Part shown: piece by piece, positions 5,348 through 6,934 of the stretch
Numbering within the stretch: the stretch's first letter is position 1
How the letters are laid out: each line of letters begins with the position of its first letter
Assembly (NCBI GenBank): GCA_964604565.1
Contig: CAZRZN010000228.1
Coordinates: forward strand, 1 to 6,934
From: CAZRZN01 sp964604565
Lineage (GTDB): Bacteria > Pseudomonadota > Alphaproteobacteria > Rhodobacterales > Rhodobacteraceae
Direction: 5' to 3'
DNA: 6,934 nucleotides
Translations under genes and position numbers: made by a program
Notes under the pieces: generated by a model
Database searches by the model: none
The model's input: the letters and a program-made list of their open reading frames with translations, nothing else
Told to the model about the DNA's origin: nothing

Positions 5348-6588
5348 TCCGCCGGGGTGGCCGCCCCCCCGCCCTTGGGGGCGTCCTTTTCACGGTCCTT
5401 GACCTCATCCAGCCACAGGGAATGGTGCTGATGGGCCCAGGCTTCATCGACCTGACCGCTGCCCATCGCGTCATAGGCGCCCTGCATGCCGATCGAGCCA
5501 ATGTAGATATGCGCGATGATGATCGCCATCAGGACAAAGGCCACGATCGCGTGCCAGGCCTGCGCAAATTGCATTTCCTCTTGCGGCGACAGCGCGGTCG
5601 GTAGCGTACCGAACCCGAACCACCCGGGAATGCCGGTGTCGTTCAGGATGGCGAATGTCTTGGCAAACAGCGGCAGTTCGTAGGGAAACAGCAAGGAAAG
5701 GCCCGACAGCGAAATCGAGCCCCCCAGCAGGATGACGGACCAGAAGATCAGCTTTTGACCGGCATTGAATTTCTTGGCCGGGGGATGTTCCTTGCCGATG
5801 ATCCCGCCAGCCTTGGCAAACCATTCGATATCCGTGCGGTTGGGGATGTTGTGCCAGACCCACAGCAGGAACACGAACACGAGCGCCAGCATGAAGGGCC
5901 AGGCGACGTTATTGTGCACGAACTTGGAGCCGGTGAGCAGCACTGCGTTGACCTCATGCCCCAGCGTCGGAACGATCACCCAGCGCCCGAACAGGACCAC
6001 CAGCCCGGACAATCCGAGCAGGATGAAAGAGCCCGCCAGCAACCAGTGGGAGAACCGCTCGAAGAACTTGAACCGGGTCACGGTGCGTCCGGTCAGCGGC
6101 GCATCGACCATGACCTTGCCCCGGCCCAGATAGAACAGCGCCAGCGCCGCAATCGTCCCCAGCAGCAGCAGGCCCCCCCATGTGCTCAGCGGCCCCTGGC
6201 GGAAATCATACCAGGCCATGCCGCCATCCTGCACCAGAACCTTGGCCACCTCGCCCCCGGCAGAGACGTTGATGTCGGCGGTATTGAAGCGCAACGCGCG
6301 CCACAGCTCCGGATCGGAGGCGCCGCCAAGCGTGCCAAGCTGTTGGGCCATGGCCGCGGCGCTGTCGGGATCGCCGAAATCCTTGCGGAACGCGGGATCG
6401 ACTGTCTCGCCACGCTGGCGCGCAAGGATATCCTCCAGCGTCGGCGCGCCCCCGGTCGCCTCGCGTGCCTGTGCGAGCGCCGCCGGATCTGTGCCCGTTG
6501 GCGCGGGCGGTTGCATCACGATGGCCAGCACCGCAAGAACCAGCGCCACCAGCATGAACCATCCGAAACCGCTTGAGCGTTTTTTCAT
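5344..6588 (-). CDS. Formate dehydrogenase gamma subunit, diheme cytochrome b
   Basis: This 414-residue integral membrane protein is the quinone-reducing subunit of a membrane-bound formate dehydrogenase. A first hydrophobic helix (about 10-26) is a signal or anchor, followed by an extramembrane region of about 105 residues (27-133). Five further helices are predicted near 134-153, 180-201, 228-246, 280-301 and 343-363. Candidate heme b ligands are H181 (FERFSHW), H225 (KFVHNN), H345 (QAWHA) and H360 (IAHIYIGS), in an order and spacing like H18, H57, H155 and H169 of E. coli FdnI. The motif GKEHPPAKKFNAGQK (265-279) is typical of this subunit. It is about twice the length of FdnI because of the N-terminal extension, as in other long gamma subunits. 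The start at 6588 has GGGGAA (6598-6593) four bases upstream. It lies downstream of the beta subunit gene and overlaps the WD40-cytochrome gene. Confidence 0.95.
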   Translation of the reverse strand: MKKRSSGFGWFMLVALVLAVLAIVMQPPAPTGTDPAALAQAREATGGAPTLEDILARQRGETVDPAFRKDFGDPDSAAAMAQQLGTLGGASDPELWRALRFNTADINVSAGGEVAKVLVQDGGMAWYDFRQGPLSTWGGLLLLGTIAALALFYLGRGKVMVDAPLTGRTVTRFKFFERFSHWLLAGSFILLGLSGLVVLFGRWVIVPTLGHEVNAVLLTGSKFVHNNVAWPFMLALVFVFLLWVWHNIPNRTDIEWFAKAGGIIGKEHPPAKKFNAGQKLIFWSVILLGGSISLSGLSLLFPYELPLFAKTFAILNDTGIPGWFGFGTLPTALSPQEEMQFAQAWHAIVAFVLMAIIIAHIYIGSIGMQGAYDAMGSGQVDEAWAHQHHSLWLDEVKDREKDAPKGGGAATPAE

Positions 6589-6622
6589 GTCGTTCCCCGT
6601 CGAAAAATCCCGTCACCCGCCG

Positions 6623-6641
6623 GGCGCCGTTTCGCGGCGCC
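6623..6641 (-). other. Hairpin in the leader of the gamma subunit gene
   Basis: GGCGCCG (6623-6629) and CGGCGCC (6635-6641) form a perfect 7-bp GC stem around a 5-base loop, about 35 bases before the gamma subunit start. The T-run that follows on the minus strand (6607-6603) begins 15 bases after the stem, too far for a standard intrinsic terminator. It may affect message stability or translation of the gamma subunit. Confidence 0.4.
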
Positions 6642-6659
6642 GCAGCGGGGGACAGTCTT

Positions 6660-6705
6660 CAAACCCATCGGGCACAGGCCCGGCGGTGCGGGCCTGTGCG
6701 GTTTG
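6660..6705 (-). other. Long hairpin between the beta and gamma subunit genes, possible attenuator or processing site
   Basis: GCACAGGCCCG (6672-6682) and CGGGCCTGTGC (6689-6699) form a perfect 11-bp stem with a 6-base loop. CAAACC (6660-6665) and GGTTTG (6700-6705) extend it by six further pairs across a 6-base one-sided bulge. It lies about 45 bases past the stop of the beta subunit gene. Only a short T-run (three T, as GGGTTTG) follows, so it may be a partial terminator or an element that protects the upstream message and sets subunit levels. No gene fits in 6589-6749. Confidence 0.55.
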
Positions 6706-6749
6706 TGAAATGCTGCGGGACGGGACAGCCGCCCCGTCCAAAAGTGGGC

Positions 6750-6934
6750 TCAGCCGCCCTTCTGTTCGTAGGCGGTGCCCCAGCCCCAAGCGCCGGAGCC
6801 GAAGCCGCGCGCCACCACACGCTCCCGGTAGATCCCGGAGACGACGTCACCGTCCCCGGCCAGCAGCGCCTTGGTCGAACACATCTCGGCGCAGATGGGC
6901 AGCTTGCCCTCGGCGATCCGGTTGCGCCCGTACT
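6750..6934 (-). CDS. Formate dehydrogenase beta (iron-sulfur) subunit, C-terminal end only
   Basis: The last 60 codons of a gene cut by the right edge of the window are visible, ending in TGA at 6752-6750. The peptide begins YGRNRIAEGKLPICAEMCST and ends with a Gly-Gly after a stretch rich in aromatic residues (FGSGAWGWGTAY). The CAEMCSTKAL block carries two cysteines in a spacing typical of the last [4Fe-4S] site of formate dehydrogenase beta subunits, and the tail resembles the FDH3/FdhB-type beta subunit. This subunit relays electrons from the molybdenum or tungsten catalytic subunit to the cytochrome b gamma subunit, which is encoded next, after a 161-bp gap. The alpha subunit gene should lie further right, outside the window. 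Only the C-terminus is seen, so cluster number and start cannot be judged. Confidence 0.88.
   Translation of the reverse strand, partial: YGRNRIAEGKLPICAEMCSTKALLAGDGDVVSGIYRERVVARGFGSGAWGWGTAYEQKGG

Noticed and set aside
4049..5431. 460-codon plus-strand frame antisense to the WD40-cytochrome gene
   Set aside because: The minus strand encodes a signal peptide, WD40 blades and a CXXCH cytochrome; the plus frame is low-complexity Arg/Pro/Gly-rich with no family features.
5755..6576. 273-codon plus-strand frame antisense to FDH gamma
   Set aside because: Composition dominated by Gln, Arg, His and Glu, as expected from reading a membrane protein gene backwards; the minus strand product is clearly FDH gamma.
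6659..6850. 63-codon minus-strand frame across the beta subunit end and the hairpin
   Set aside because: It is out of frame with the FDH beta C-terminus, which is clearly recognisable, and runs through the hairpin.

Overview
The window looks like a chromosomal segment from a GC-rich alphaproteobacterium, most likely a Rhodobacteraceae-type organism (Paracoccus/Roseobacter-like). The basis is base composition, codon use rich in G/C third positions, and protein character. The exact genus cannot be fixed from the sequence alone.

Left part (1-2561). A complete L-serine ammonia-lyase gene (sdaA, + strand, 38-1411) carries all the iron-sulfur cysteines, including a C-terminal Cys. It converges on a gene for an XRE-type regulator with a C-terminal cupin-like domain (- strand, 1604-2164). 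The regulator gene has a good sigma-70-like promoter, with a palindromic candidate operator lying over the -10 and start region, which suggests autoregulation. About 330 bp of apparently non-coding sequence (2228-2561) follows, with some inverted repeats but no convincing gene.

Right part (2562-6934, all on the - strand, read right to left). This looks like the distal half of a membrane-bound formate dehydrogenase operon. In order of transcription it holds: the 3' end of the FDH beta (Fe-S) subunit gene (6750-6934, cut by the window edge); a 160-bp gap with two hairpins; the cytochrome b gamma subunit (5344-6588); a secreted protein fusing a WD40-type beta-propeller to a class I cytochrome c (4064-5347, 4-bp ATGA overlap with gamma); a 41-codon single-membrane-segment protein (3934-4059, 4-bp gap, strong ribosome binding site); and a response regulator of the NtrC/DctD architecture (2562-3896, 37-bp gap).

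Inferred working model: FDH oxidises formate outside the cytoplasmic membrane. Electrons pass through beta to the diheme gamma subunit and then to quinone. The WD40-cytochrome c and the small membrane protein may be accessory electron-transfer or assembly partners. The response regulator may control the operon. Its AAA+ domain lacks the GAFTGA loop needed to contact sigma-54, so it probably does not act as a classical sigma-54 activator. The conserved-looking gamma / WD40-cytochrome / small protein / regulator set is the most interesting part of the window. No cognate sensor kinase, mobile element, tRNA, rRNA or CRISPR array was seen.
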